This document shows, one piece after another, positions 7,421-15,267 of a stretch of 53,438 nt of DNA. The stretch is from Pseudomonadota bacterium (GTDB lineage Bacteria; Desulfobacterota; Syntrophorhabdia; Syntrophorhabdales; Syntrophorhabdaceae), in the NCBI GenBank assembly GCA_026388255.1, contig JAPLKC010000095.1:1-53438 (forward strand), given 5' to 3'. Numbering within the stretch: position 1 is the first letter of the stretch; each line of letters opens with the position of its first letter. The notes beneath the pieces were generated by a model that did not search any database, had not been told where the DNA came from, and saw nothing but the letters and a program-made list of their open reading frames with translations. Position numbers and translations under genes: made by a program.

Positions 7421-8350
7421 ATGGCAACGAAGAAGACGAGTGCAAATCCTGAATTTCTGTACATTCCCGTAGACAAGATTGTAGTGTTGGAACAGGTGAG
7501 ATCGAATATTGATATTGAAACAGATTCATTCAAATCGCTCATGCAGTCGATCAAAGACAAGGGCATCTTAGAACCGCTTATCGTAACCGGACAGGATGAC
7601 GGGACATATCTACTCATCTGCGGGGAGAGGCGTCTTGTGGCAGCACGGCAGTTAGGGTTTGAATCCGTACCAATAAGAGTTATTGAAGCAGGTAAAGAAT
7701 TAGGGGACACCATAGCCCTTCAACTGACAGAGAATCTTCAGAGAGAAGACCTCAACCCTATTGATCAGGCGAAAGGAATACTCTCATTTATTCAGGCAAA
7801 ACATCCCGATAAAGGGTATGATGTTGACGGGGTGATGAGTGAACTGGTGATGTACAATAGGAGGCCCGAAGACCTGCCGGAAGAAATTGCTATCACTGTG
7901 ATAGCAATTTCTGAAATCTCCGGAAAGTCAATAATGACGCTGCATCGCACGATATCACTTTTAAAACTTTCTTCAGAAATTCAGGTAGAAATCCGGTCAG
8001 GAAATCTCCCTGTTTCTCAGGGTTATCTCTTTGCCGCAAACCTTGATTGTCCTGATCTTAAAAATATATTCGATACCGTCATAAAGACACCGATAACCAA
8101 TGCCACATTAGAAAGGATGCTCACAGCATACAAAGAAGTCAAACCTGACCCTGTTGATACGAAGCCAAAATCCGTTAAGAAACAAGTTAAAGGCCTGGTA
8201 TCCATTAAGACGGATTTTGAGAAAGGCCTTGGAACCTATGTACGGGAAGACGTTGAAAAATATCTCTATGAACTGCAGGTTTTCTGTGATTTTATACAAC
8301 AGCAGATGCCCAAAATACCATACGGTAAGAAAAGACCGCCACAAGTGTAA
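7421..8350 (+). CDS. ParB/RepB/Spo0J-family protein, orphan
   Basis: 309 residues. The N-terminal ParB CTPase/nuclease-like domain (about 14-110) has the GERRLVAARQLG box and the TENLQREDLNPIDQA box. A KorB-like helix-turn-helix region follows (about 160-205: SGKSIMTLHRTISLLKLS and then EIQVEIRSGNLPVSQGYL). The C-terminus is basic and probably dimerises. There is no parA neighbour and no parS-like site, so a role in chromosome segregation is doubtful. Orphan ParB-like proteins often act as regulators or belong to old mobile elements. Between the two domains the gene carries a perfect 31-bp palindrome that adds a short extra segment (EEIAITVIAISEIS). The start ATG 7421 follows a G-rich Shine-Dalgarno. 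Confidence 0.85.
   Translation: MATKKTSANPEFLYIPVDKIVVLEQVRSNIDIETDSFKSLMQSIKDKGILEPLIVTGQDDGTYLLICGERRLVAARQLGFESVPIRVIEAGKELGDTIALQLTENLQREDLNPIDQAKGILSFIQAKHPDKGYDVDGVMSELVMYNRRPEDLPEEIAITVIAISEISGKSIMTLHRTISLLKLSSEIQVEIRSGNLPVSQGYLFAANLDCPDLKNIFDTVIKTPITNATLERMLTAYKEVKPDPVDTKPKSVKKQVKGLVSIKTDFEKGLGTYVREDVEKYLYELQVFCDFIQQQMPKIPYGKKRPPQV
7882..7912. repeat. Perfect 31-bp palindrome inside the parB-like gene
   Basis: Arms AGAAATTGCTATCAC and its exact complement flank a single central T. The sequence stays in frame and encodes a hydrophobic stretch between the ParB and HTH domains. A perfect 15-bp-arm palindrome is far longer than expected by chance within coding sequence. It could be a binding site, for example for the encoded protein, or the scar of a palindromic insertion. 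Confidence 0.8.
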
Positions 8351-8361
8351 AAGACCGTGAA

Positions 8362-8440
8362 GCGTGAAGCGGGAAAGGCCGGGAAGCAAAAGAATCCGTG
8401 AAGCCCCCGCCAAGCGAGGACAGGCGTGAAGCGGGAAAGG
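8362..8440 (+). repeat. 17-bp direct repeat between parB-like and DUF1003 genes
   Basis: GCGTGAAGCGGGAAAGG occurs identically at 8362-8378 and 8424-8440, with further partial GTGAAGC copies between. The second copy runs directly into the Shine-Dalgarno of the DUF1003 gene. It looks like short-sequence expansion. No function is evident. Confidence 0.65.
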
Positions 8441-8446
8441 GAGGTA

Positions 8447-9079
8447 ATGTTGAAAACACCAGACGATCAAAAGAAGCCAATTTCGGGGAGCGTGAAATTG
8501 ATTAACCAGGCCGAAAAAGTGAGTCAGCGGGAACAAGAGATCGCAGAACAACTATTTCATTCGAAATGCGAGAGTTTGGGCGAACAAGAAAGGAATGTTG
8601 CACGACATCTCGCCGCAAGGACCCATATTGCGAGGAACACGTCTCAAGAGTTTGCCGACCAGTTGACATTAGGCCAGCGACTCGCTGATCGGGTAGCGGC
8701 TTTCGGAGGTTCCTGGACCTTCATCTCAGCGTTCGGAGCCGTGCTTTTCCTTTGGATTGCGCTTAACTGGTTCCTTCTTCTCAAATTGAACAGCACTTTC
8801 GACCCGTATCCCTATATTCTCTTAAACCTTGTCCTGTCAATGCTGGCTGCAATTCAGGCGCCGGTAATCCTGATGTCCCAGAACAGGCAAGCCCATAGGG
8901 ATCGCCTTGACGCCGAACATGACTATGAGGTGAATCTAAAGTCAGAACTCGAAATAATGACACTCCACGAAAAAATTGACGGACTCAGAGAGGAACAATG
9001 GAGCGAACTTATCGCAATTCAGCATGAACAGCTCAAACTCCTGGGACAACTTATTGATGGTTTGAAGAACCGTCAATAA
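8447..9079 (+). CDS. DUF1003 membrane protein
   Basis: About 210 residues. A charged N-terminal part (REQEIAEQLFHSK) leads into the DUF1003 core: GQRLADRVAAFGGSWTFI, two membrane segments (about 85-107 and 119-140) and the conserved tail after the second helix, QAPVILMSQNRQAHRDRLDAE followed by a glutamate-rich coiled coil. The family is widespread in bacteria and its function is unknown. The frame is open from GTG 8426, but GAGG at 8441-8444 would then be coding. ATG 8447 is close to that site and TTG 8450 is better spaced, so the start is uncertain by one codon. It lies 97 bases after the ParB-like gene and may be co-transcribed with it. Confidence 0.85.
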   Translation: MLKTPDDQKKPISGSVKLINQAEKVSQREQEIAEQLFHSKCESLGEQERNVARHLAARTHIARNTSQEFADQLTLGQRLADRVAAFGGSWTFISAFGAVLFLWIALNWFLLLKLNSTFDPYPYILLNLVLSMLAAIQAPVILMSQNRQAHRDRLDAEHDYEVNLKSELEIMTLHEKIDGLREEQWSELIAIQHEQLKLLGQLIDGLKNRQ

Positions 9080-9415
9080 AATCGTTCCTTCAGGTTCATT
9101 CGGATATATCCAACTCTCGCGAGAGAGCTTGGGACGGCTAAGGAGATATTGGTCTAAAGCAAACTTTTTGGCAGAATTGATTAGGGTGGCGGCTTAAAGC
9201 AGCGCAGATCGGGAGGCCGGGAAGAGCTTAATTTTACGGAAGTTGCTTCACAATTAAAAAGATCAGGGTTTTCTTAGAGTTGAAAATGATATAATAAAAA
9301 CAAGGGTATTGTATGGCAGAGAGTGGTAATATATGGCAACCGATAACTTGTCTTTTAATGACAGACGACTACAGCAAATTACCATAATTAAGTAAGATAT
9401 GGAGGAAAATAACCA
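9080..9415. other. Intergenic region before the glutaredoxin gene
   Basis: No gene is supported. It contains a 12-bp perfect palindrome CTCTCGCGAGAG (9114-9125) and, near its right end, the Shine-Dalgarno GGAGG for the glutaredoxin. No convincing terminator or promoter pair was identified. Confidence 0.45.
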
Positions 9416-9697
9416 ATGGCAATGACACATATCAGCGGCAGCGACAAAGGGGACCTGGTTCTCTACACATTGAGCACCTGTATATGGTGCAAAAAAACAA
9501 AGGCTTTTCTTAACAACCTTGGTGTACAATATGACTACGTGGATATGGACAACCTTGATGATGATGAAAGAGAAAAAAAGATGGAGGACCTGAAACGCTG
9601 GAACCCGAAATGTTCTTTTCCTTCAATTGTAATCAATAATGAGACATGCGTCGTTGGTTATGATGAGGAAAAGATAAAGGAAGTCATAGGAGTATGA
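9416..9697 (+). CDS. Glutaredoxin/NrdH-like thiol-disulfide protein
   Basis: 93 residues with a thioredoxin fold: a strand LVLYTLSTC, the redox motif CIWC (about 21-24), the cis-proline segment CSFPSIVIN and the glycine turn of GYDEEKIKE. Such small glutaredoxins shuttle electrons to ribonucleotide reductase or protein disulfides. The next gene, a ferredoxin-dependent disulfide reductase, overlaps it by 4 bases (ATGA). That strongly suggests this protein is the reductase's partner, reduced by ferredoxin and not by glutathione or NADPH. An additional cysteine pair (NPKCSFP and NETCVVG) is present. A good Shine-Dalgarno lies before the ATG. Confidence 0.9.
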   Translation: MAMTHISGSDKGDLVLYTLSTCIWCKKTKAFLNNLGVQYDYVDMDNLDDDEREKKMEDLKRWNPKCSFPSIVINNETCVVGYDEEKIKEVIGV

Positions 9698-10212
9698 GTT
9701 ATAAAGACACAGTAGACTTGCATGACATTGATACGCTCTTTGATACATTGTCACAAGATGCAGAGTCAGCCGGATACATTCTTAACCCTGATAAGGAATT
9801 TACAAAAGCCCTGATAAGGGGCCTCATTATTAATCAGGGAAGATACGGTTACCCCTCTTGCCCATGCAGGCTGGCCGATCAAAAAAAGGGAGATGATCTC
9901 GATATCATATGCCCTTGTAATTACAGGGATGCTGACCTGAACGAGCATGGCGCCTGTTACTGCGCCCTCTATGTAACCAGAGACATAGCAGATGGCAAGA
10001 GACCGTTGAAACCCATCCCAGAGAGAAGGCCACCCAAAGAAGAAAGGATTAAAAAGAGTCGCCCCGTTGAATCAGGCACTACCCGGCTCTCCCATCCGGT
10101 CTGGAGATGCACGGTATGCGGCTACCTCTGTGCAAGGGAAAACCCACCTGAAGTCTGTCCCATATGCAAAGCCCAAAAAGAACGTTTTGAAGAATTCCTT
10201 ACACGTATATAA
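9694..10212 (+). CDS. Ferredoxin:thioredoxin reductase catalytic subunit fused to a rubredoxin-like domain
   Basis: 172 residues. The N-terminal two-thirds match the FTR beta chain: CPC (about 50-52), CPC (about 69-71) and CYC (about 84-86) provide the [4Fe-4S] ligands and redox-active cysteines. The C-terminus (about 138-170) is a rubredoxin/rubrerythrin-type iron site, WRCTVCGY ... CPICKAQKERFEEF. The fusion resembles the ferredoxin:disulfide reductases described from methanogens and some anaerobic bacteria, which carry a rubredoxin domain and reduce NrdH-like proteins. No separate FTR variable subunit is adjacent. Start overlap with the glutaredoxin gene implies coupled translation. The likely route is ferredoxin to rubredoxin/FeS to glutaredoxin to target disulfides in the cytoplasm. 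Confidence 0.92.
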   Translation: MSYKDTVDLHDIDTLFDTLSQDAESAGYILNPDKEFTKALIRGLIINQGRYGYPSCPCRLADQKKGDDLDIICPCNYRDADLNEHGACYCALYVTRDIADGKRPLKPIPERRPPKEERIKKSRPVESGTTRLSHPVWRCTVCGYLCARENPPEVCPICKAQKERFEEFLTRI

Positions 10213-10235
10213 TTTGTGTATGCTGAGAGGCGTAA

Positions 10236-10460
10236 TTGAATATAAGACATAACATTACCCTTGATGAGGATATTTCTCGGGAATTGGATACAATTTCCAA
10301 CGAACTCGGTGAAAAGAAAAGTTCTGTAATAGAAAAGACACTCGCTGTTTATTTTGATTTTCTTGATCCCAAGCTTGTACAAAAAAGAATGAAGGACCTC
10401 AAAAAAAGGCGGGACACGATTATAGACGCAAAAGAAGTATGGAAAGAGATCGGGAATTAA
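10236..10460 (+). CDS. Ribbon-helix-helix (CopG/Arc-like) antitoxin-type protein, orphan
   Basis: 74 residues beginning at TTG 10236, with GAGAGG placed 5 bases upstream. The N-terminal strand RHNITLDEDI, helix SRELDTISNELGEKKSSVIEKTL and basic/acidic tail are the ribbon-helix-helix pattern of DNA-binding antitoxins. No complete toxin follows. An ATG at 10439 overlapping its end opens only 31 codons (beginning MERDRELKGVYALKF), which could be the stub of a lost RelE-type toxin. It is more likely a remnant or solitary regulator than an active pair. Confidence 0.65.
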   Translation: MNIRHNITLDEDISRELDTISNELGEKKSSVIEKTLAVYFDFLDPKLVQKRMKDLKKRRDTIIDAKEVWKEIGN

Positions 10461-10798
10461 AAGGCGTGTACGCTCTCAAATTCCTTGGCTTCCACAGGTG
10501 TGAGAGCAGGAACAAACTTAGTTCCTATGAGTAAAAATCAGTTGCAATTTTATTCAGTTTGCAGGAAAATGGAAAGAAAAAGGGTGGGTATAACAGGAAT
10601 CAATCGGTTTAGAAACTCCTTGTTGCCGGAGGAAAGTTGTTTATGATTTTATGGGCCCCTCCACCCTCACTTTTGTTCCTTCCTTGCATCATATCAGTTG
10701 GTAAGATCTGATTTCGTTATTTTTTTTATTATTTTTATAATGGCATCATCATTTATTTTCTTAATTTTTTGTAGAAATAAGCTTATAATACTTCAACC
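10461..10798. other. Non-coding stretch, possibly decayed toxin gene
   Basis: Apart from the 31-codon stub ending near 10534 there is no open frame of note. Toward the right it becomes very A+T-rich (10720-10790), marking entry into the restriction-modification patch. Confidence 0.4.
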
Positions 10799-11077
10799 AT
10801 GATTGAAGCCTATTATGATAAAAATAGATTTAAATTGTACAAGAACAACTGCATAGAAGCCTTGGAAACAATTCAAGAAGACTCTGTTGACTTGATATTT
10901 GCTGATCCACCATATAATCTCTCAAATGGTGGCTTTACATGTCACGCTGGCAGGAGAGTAAGTGTAAATAAAGGAAAATGGGATGAAAGTAGAGGCATGG
11001 AGAAAGACTTTGAGTTTCATAAAGAGTGGTTGGCTAGCTGCAAGAAGGTTTTTAAACCTAATTTCTTTTGCGTGTGA
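10799..11077 (+). pseudogene. Truncated DNA N6-adenine/N4-cytosine methyltransferase (N-terminal fragment)
   Basis: 92 codons that match only the start of a beta-class, MboII-like DNA methyltransferase: catalytic motif DPPYNLSNGG (about 42-51), the HAGRRVSVNKGKWDESRG block and the helix ending KKVFKPN. Family members then continue for about 170 residues with the AdoMet-binding FxGxG motif and the target recognition part, all absent here. The frame instead ends after FFCV, only 6 bases before the next gene. An internal deletion removing the rest of the gene is the simplest reading. Without the AdoMet motif it cannot be an active methylase. The region is strongly A+T-rich compared with its neighbours, a sign of transfer. 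Confidence 0.82.
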
Positions 11078-11083
11078 CTTATT

Positions 11084-11797
11084 ATGAAGCAATATGAAAT
11101 GGTCATAAATGTTATGACACAAAATGGAGGTTATGCAACATTGGGATTTTTGAATCAAAATATAAATGTGAAAGATTGGAAAACCAAAACCCCATTCGCA
11201 TCTATTAGAAGAATTGTGCAGGATAGCAAATACTTTTTTAAAATACGGCCTGGGCTTTGGGCATTAAAAAGTCATCAAAAAGAAGTGTTGAAAGAATTTA
11301 ATATCGAAAGTAAAAAGAAAGCAGACATTGAAAAATTTAATCATACATATTATCAAGGCTTGATAGTTGAAATTGGTAATCTTAAAGGATACAAAACCTA
11401 TGTCCCTCCTCAAGATAAAAACAAACTTTTTCTGGCCAAGAAGTTATCATATCTGGCGGGATTAGAGCATATATATGAGTTCACTTATGAAGACGTTTTG
11501 AGAAAGGCAAAAACAATAGATGTTATATGGTTTAATGATAGAAAATACCCAAATTCATTGTTTGAGGTAGAACATACAACAGACATTTATAAATCTTTAC
11601 TTAAATTTTATGACCTACAAGATTTTAACACAAAATTTCACATTGTAAGTTCTGTTACAAGAAAAAGAGAATTTGAGCAGAAAATTAATTCTAACGCGTT
11701 TCAGTCAATAAAGAACAAAGTCCATTTTGTAGATTATGATTTCATTTCAGATTTGCACACCAAAACATTTGAATTGGCAGTTTTGGGAAGTTTATGA
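11084..11797 (+). CDS. Probable type II restriction endonuclease with N-terminal winged-helix domain
   Basis: 237 residues, not a close match to anything I recognise by name. Residues about 1-65 resemble the HARE/HB1-type winged helix found in restriction and chromatin-related proteins (YEMVINVMTQNGGYATLGFL ... FFKIRPGLWAL). The remainder has a PD-(D/E)XK-like core: IDVIWFND followed by SLFEVEHTT, giving D-x(n)-E-x-E catalytic residues near 146 and 160. It follows a beta-class methyltransferase fragment, the usual partner in MboII-like systems, so restriction activity is the likeliest ancestral role. It has no frameshift although its protecting methylase is destroyed. It may be inactive, repressed, or protected by a methylase elsewhere. 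Confidence 0.65.
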   Translation: MKQYEMVINVMTQNGGYATLGFLNQNINVKDWKTKTPFASIRRIVQDSKYFFKIRPGLWALKSHQKEVLKEFNIESKKKADIEKFNHTYYQGLIVEIGNLKGYKTYVPPQDKNKLFLAKKLSYLAGLEHIYEFTYEDVLRKAKTIDVIWFNDRKYPNSLFEVEHTTDIYKSLLKFYDLQDFNTKFHIVSSVTRKREFEQKINSNAFQSIKNKVHFVDYDFISDLHTKTFELAVLGSL

Positions 11798-12036
11798 TGT
11801 GTTATAAGAAAAAAATATTAACCAATGAACTGATTTTATTATTAAAATCTAATAAAAGAAAATTTATCGAAGCTAGTCTAAACGATGGTATTATTAATGC
11901 TACTCATTTTATCTGGTTCGGCGGAAAAACGATATATGACATGGGTATCGATAGTAATGAGGTTAAATGGAATATTAACAGTTTTCAGAATTGGTATCAA
12001 AGTGCATACTGGAGAATAGACCAAATAGTCGGCTAA
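11794..12036 (+). CDS. Small hypothetical protein following the endonuclease
   Basis: 80 residues overlapping the previous stop by 4 bases, so translationally coupled if real. Lys/Asn/Ile-rich like the endonuclease, with the same low G+C. No domain is recognised. It contains aromatic residues (FIWFGGKTIYDMG, FQNWYQSAYWR) typical of a folded protein. It may be part of the restriction system or a fragment of a longer gene. Confidence 0.4.
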   Translation: MMCYKKKILTNELILLLKSNKRKFIEASLNDGIINATHFIWFGGKTIYDMGIDSNEVKWNINSFQNWYQSAYWRIDQIVG

Positions 12037-12205
12037 AGAAACAAGGAAGTTTAGGAACATCCTTCATTATTTCAATAACTTTTTCATGTAAAATTTCCGC
12101 AGCATTTCCGGCTGAAGCCATTATTTGATGCATGACGGGGTGGCAAGGACGAGCACACCGGAAGCACAGGCGAGCGAGGTCACAACTCAAGTTCAGGTCA
12201 TATAG

Positions 12206-12560
12206 TTATAAAACAAAATCCGGATAGTTTTCCGGATTCACTATTGAAAATGTGGCGTCCTTGTATTCATTCAGCCATGATTTTGGCTGTTTATATTTTT
12301 TTAGTTGAGACCACTTGAACGGAAAGCTTACCATCCCGCTCTTCCAGGAAATCCAGCTCCTGACCATCGTAAGTTCGCCAGAAATAAAACGTGCCATACA
12401 GGGACTGATAGGCATATTTTTTCATCCGTTCGACAACGAGAAAGTTTTCCCAGAGCTGCCCTGCATCGTTCCGGCTGTCAAGCAGATTAAACATATTAAT
12501 AATTGCATTGCGAATCCCGTTATCCAGAAAATAGTATTCTGATAATGTAAATCCACAAAT
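12206..12560 (-). pseudogene. C-terminal remnant of an AAA-family ATPase (DUF4143)
   Basis: Read on the minus strand from about 12560, the frame gives the characteristic DUF4143 end: SEYYFLDNGIRNAII, then the NDAGQLWENF box, FYFWRTYDGQELDFLEER and DGK. A frameshift near 12320 then moves the family tail (FKWSQLKKYKQPKSWLNEY) into another frame that closes at 12206. The ATPase N-terminus is absent. The gene is therefore both truncated and frameshifted. Its truncated left boundary lies next to the 48-bp repeat at 12581. The stretch 12037-12205 between it and the upstream gene holds no supported gene. Confidence 0.8.
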
Positions 12561-12580
12561 TAAACAAGTTATTTGGAATT

Positions 12581-12628
12581 ACACTCCATAAATTAGTATA
12601 TTTTCTCTACATTTTCCGCTCAACACTT
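12581..12628 (+). repeat. 48-bp imperfect direct repeat, copy 1
   Basis: Matches 15035-15082 at 42 of 48 positions without gaps (begins ACACTCCATAAA; ends AACACTT). The two copies bracket the SulP gene with little else between, 2454 bp apart. They may be dispersed repeat elements or the scars of an insertion. Confidence 0.7.
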
Positions 12629-12666
12629 CGCCAGGCTGGTCCATTTGGATGATGTCAACTTGCCCG

Positions 12667-14937
12667 TCAGTCCATCAATGCACGTAATGCTTCGTTGGCA
12701 TGCACGAGGCGCCCCCCGAGGCAATTGACAATGAACCTGTGGAATGCCAGGGCTACCAGAGGCTCATCCTCCTCCAACTTTTGCAGCGCCTCCTCAGACA
12801 GCCGGTAAAACACACTCGGCCTGTCTGTTATGACTGACGCGGTGGAGAGCAATCGCAGGTACAGCCCAAGCTCGCCGACAACTGTACCCGGGCCCATCGT
12901 TCTCAACCGAACGGCTTTGCCTTTGCCTTTGCCTTCAAGCTGTGCGGTAACCTGACCTGATTCAAGGAAATAGAGTGATTGGGGAGGATCGCCCTGGCGC
13001 ATAAGATAATAACCTTCGGGTACCTCTTGTCGTTCCAGATACTTCATAACAGACCCGGCTTCTGTGCCGGGAGGCATAAAATCACTCAACTGGTCTTCCA
13101 GGCTGAGTCTCTGTCCATCATGAGTTATTTGCCCTTCTATAAGAATCCGGTTCTCACACCATTCCATAGCGCGGTCAAGATCGACAAAGGTGCGGAAGTG
13201 CCCGTCCTCTTTTACATCGAATCCGCCCCGTATAAACTGGCCCGTTACAATGGGTATAAGATGAGAAAATATCAGCTTAAAACCTTCAGTCTCCGCGTAC
13301 TGCTTCATCTTTGTGAAGCTATTCGCCGCAGAGGAATCAACTCCGTTAACAAACCGAAAGTCGAGAAGAATATAACAAATAGATTGCCGTGTCTTGTCCC
13401 TGGCACGTTTACGGATTTCTTCGAGCAGATTGTTTGCAGTCCCGAAGAATATGAAACCCTGCAATTTCAGGATATAGATGGACTCGCCCTGTTCTGCAAG
13501 CAGATGCCTGTCGTCTGGAGGGCGGTCTACGCTGCTGTAATAATTCGTGCCTGAAAAGGACTGCTTGATCACACTTACGCGGCTGTATCTGACCACAAAT
13601 ATCACAACTGCAACGATGAGTCCGGCAGCTACACCCTCGAGGAAACCAAAAACGCCTATTACAACAAGGATGAAAAGGATAAGCAAACAATCGATTCTGG
13701 GTAATTTAAACCAGCTCGCGTAGAGCCACTCGTAAAGAAAGGTCAGGCTTATATACACAAGAACCCCGCCCATTACGGGCATCGGAAAATAAGATAACAT
13801 TGTACTCCCGAAGAGGAGGGCCAAACCGCATACAGCCGCCGACAAAAGGCCTATTATCCGGCTCTTTACGCCCATTCTGTGGCCGAGCGTAGACAGGCTG
13901 AGTGAATGGATGCCGACAATTCCACCAACAAGGCCTGCCAGGACATTTACCAGGCCGGTAGACCGGAGTTCCCTGTTCAGGTCTATCTCTTCGCGTACCA
14001 CAAGCTCGATGCCGCTTGCATTGAGGAGCAGCGCTATGCAACTGATTATCATAATTGTACCGATTCTGTTGAACTGGCCGAGAATGATGGTCCAGTCAAT
14101 CTGAGCCCAGGATGATAATGACAACGGTTGTGCCAGCCCCACTTTCTGGAAAGACCCCATAAGCCAGCCATGGTCCCGGGCTACGGCCAACGAGGTATCT
14201 GTCACAAGCAGGATTGAGTAAAATAACCCCATGGAGATTAGAAGCCATGCCGGCATGACGATATAATGATTTCGCCAGCGCAGGATCGAAAACAATATGA
14301 CGGCAAGCAACAATCCCGGCAGCCATTTAACAAGAATGTCGGATTGCAAGAGGGAAAACAAGTCCATTAATGTAAAGGGCTTTCCTGTCATAAAACTGAA
14401 AGCCCCTCTCATGAGCAGCAGTCCGGTACCGGCAAGAAAACCTCCTATGACCGGATACGGGATAAACCGAATCAGGTTTCCCGCCTTAAGAAAGCCCAGG
14501 GCAAGAAACAAAGCGCCGGTGCTCAGAGAAGTAATAATGATTATGGCTACGACGTTGATAAAGGCTGCGTCTCCTGTTCCGGAGGAAGTCATGGCAGTAG
14601 CAATGATTGATGCAACAAGCGCGAGAATTGCCGGAGGGATTTCGCTGGGATGCACCACCGTTCCCGCGTAAGAGCTTGTTAGAGCAGTACCTATGCCGAT
14701 TATAACCGCACCAAGAAGGATAAAGCTGACCCCCTGGGAGACGTAGCCCGAGAGAGGGCCTGAGAATATCAGTGCAGCGAATGCCGTCGACGTGATAACA
14801 GTAAGGATTCCCGATATAAAACCAGCCGTCAGGATAGCAGGATATTTTTGTAGGAAAGAGGGGTTTCTCCCACAGGCAGGCGGAACCATGCGGCTGCAGG
14901 ATAGCGGTTCAGATTCAGATGTGCATGGGAATGACAT
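12667..14937 (-). CDS. SulP-family anion transporter with STAS and cyclic-nucleotide-binding domains
   Basis: 756 residues. Residues about 25-420 form the SulP membrane domain with roughly 12 hydrophobic segments. A STAS domain (about 490-595; YILLDFRFVNGVDSSAANSF) and a cNMP-binding domain follow (about 635-745; EGYYLMRQGDPPQSLYFLESG, GTVVGELGLYL). SulP-STAS-cNMP proteins are found in many bacteria. Substrates include sulfate, bicarbonate and dicarboxylates and cannot be told here. The nucleotide domain lacks an obvious PRTA-type arginine in the phosphate cassette (GELGLYLRLLSTASV), so cAMP binding is uncertain. The gene stands alone, between the DUF4143 remnant and the polyamine genes, and is bracketed by a 48-bp direct repeat. 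The start ATG 14937 gives a 25-30 residue cytoplasmic N-terminus. Confidence 0.92.
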   Translation of the reverse strand: MSFPCTSESEPLSCSRMVPPACGRNPSFLQKYPAILTAGFISGILTVITSTAFAALIFSGPLSGYVSQGVSFILLGAVIIGIGTALTSSYAGTVVHPSEIPPAILALVASIIATAMTSSGTGDAAFINVVAIIIITSLSTGALFLALGFLKAGNLIRFIPYPVIGGFLAGTGLLLMRGAFSFMTGKPFTLMDLFSLLQSDILVKWLPGLLLAVILFSILRWRNHYIVMPAWLLISMGLFYSILLVTDTSLAVARDHGWLMGSFQKVGLAQPLSLSSWAQIDWTIILGQFNRIGTIMIISCIALLLNASGIELVVREEIDLNRELRSTGLVNVLAGLVGGIVGIHSLSLSTLGHRMGVKSRIIGLLSAAVCGLALLFGSTMLSYFPMPVMGGVLVYISLTFLYEWLYASWFKLPRIDCLLILFILVVIGVFGFLEGVAAGLIVAVVIFVVRYSRVSVIKQSFSGTNYYSSVDRPPDDRHLLAEQGESIYILKLQGFIFFGTANNLLEEIRKRARDKTRQSICYILLDFRFVNGVDSSAANSFTKMKQYAETEGFKLIFSHLIPIVTGQFIRGGFDVKEDGHFRTFVDLDRAMEWCENRILIEGQITHDGQRLSLEDQLSDFMPPGTEAGSVMKYLERQEVPEGYYLMRQGDPPQSLYFLESGQVTAQLEGKGKGKAVRLRTMGPGTVVGELGLYLRLLSTASVITDRPSVFYRLSEEALQKLEEDEPLVALAFHRFIVNCLGGRLVHANEALRALMD

Positions 14938-15267
14938 TCACTAAATGATAACGGTACGTTAGCAAAGTGTCAAGAGGAATCGGGGAGCCGGAAAATAGAC
15001 ATACACTTTCATACAATCGGAGAAAATAGGATTAACACTCCATAAAATAATATTATTTCTCCACATTTTCCGCTAAACACTTTAAGTCAGGTACTGTATT
15101 CGTGTATTATTACACGGAGAATCCGGGTGATTTGTTGAGGCAAATTGGTTGTTACAAAAACAGCTTCAGTACAACATGCATGATCGATTTGATACCTTGG
15201 AAGTTGATATTAAGGCAAAAAAATAATAAAATAAAGCACATGCAATTTATTGCTCAGGAGAGTGTTT
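14938..15267. other. Intergenic region containing the second 48-bp repeat
   Basis: Divergent promoter region between the transporter and the carboxy(nor)spermidine dehydrogenase gene. It holds repeat copy 2 at 15035-15082. A short open stretch after it is too small to call. The strong Shine-Dalgarno AGGAG at 15256-15260 fixes the downstream start. Confidence 0.5.
15035..15082 (+). repeat. 48-bp imperfect direct repeat, copy 2
   Basis: See 12581-12628: same orientation, six mismatches in 48 positions. Lies in the 5' intergenic region of the SulP gene. Confidence 0.7.

Noticed and set aside
10439-10534. 31-codon frame after the ribbon-helix-helix gene as a complete toxin
   Set aside because: Far too short for RelE/ParE toxins and without their motifs. 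Kept only as a possible stub.
12037-12190. Minus-strand open frame ending near 11975 as a gene
   Set aside because: It overlaps the plus-strand frame at 11794-12036, has no clear start signal or family motif, and only a short helical stretch looks coding-like.
12979-13554. Plus-strand open frame of 191 codons across the transporter gene
   Set aside because: Shadow of the SulP STAS/cNMP coding region; no motif, no ribosome binding site.
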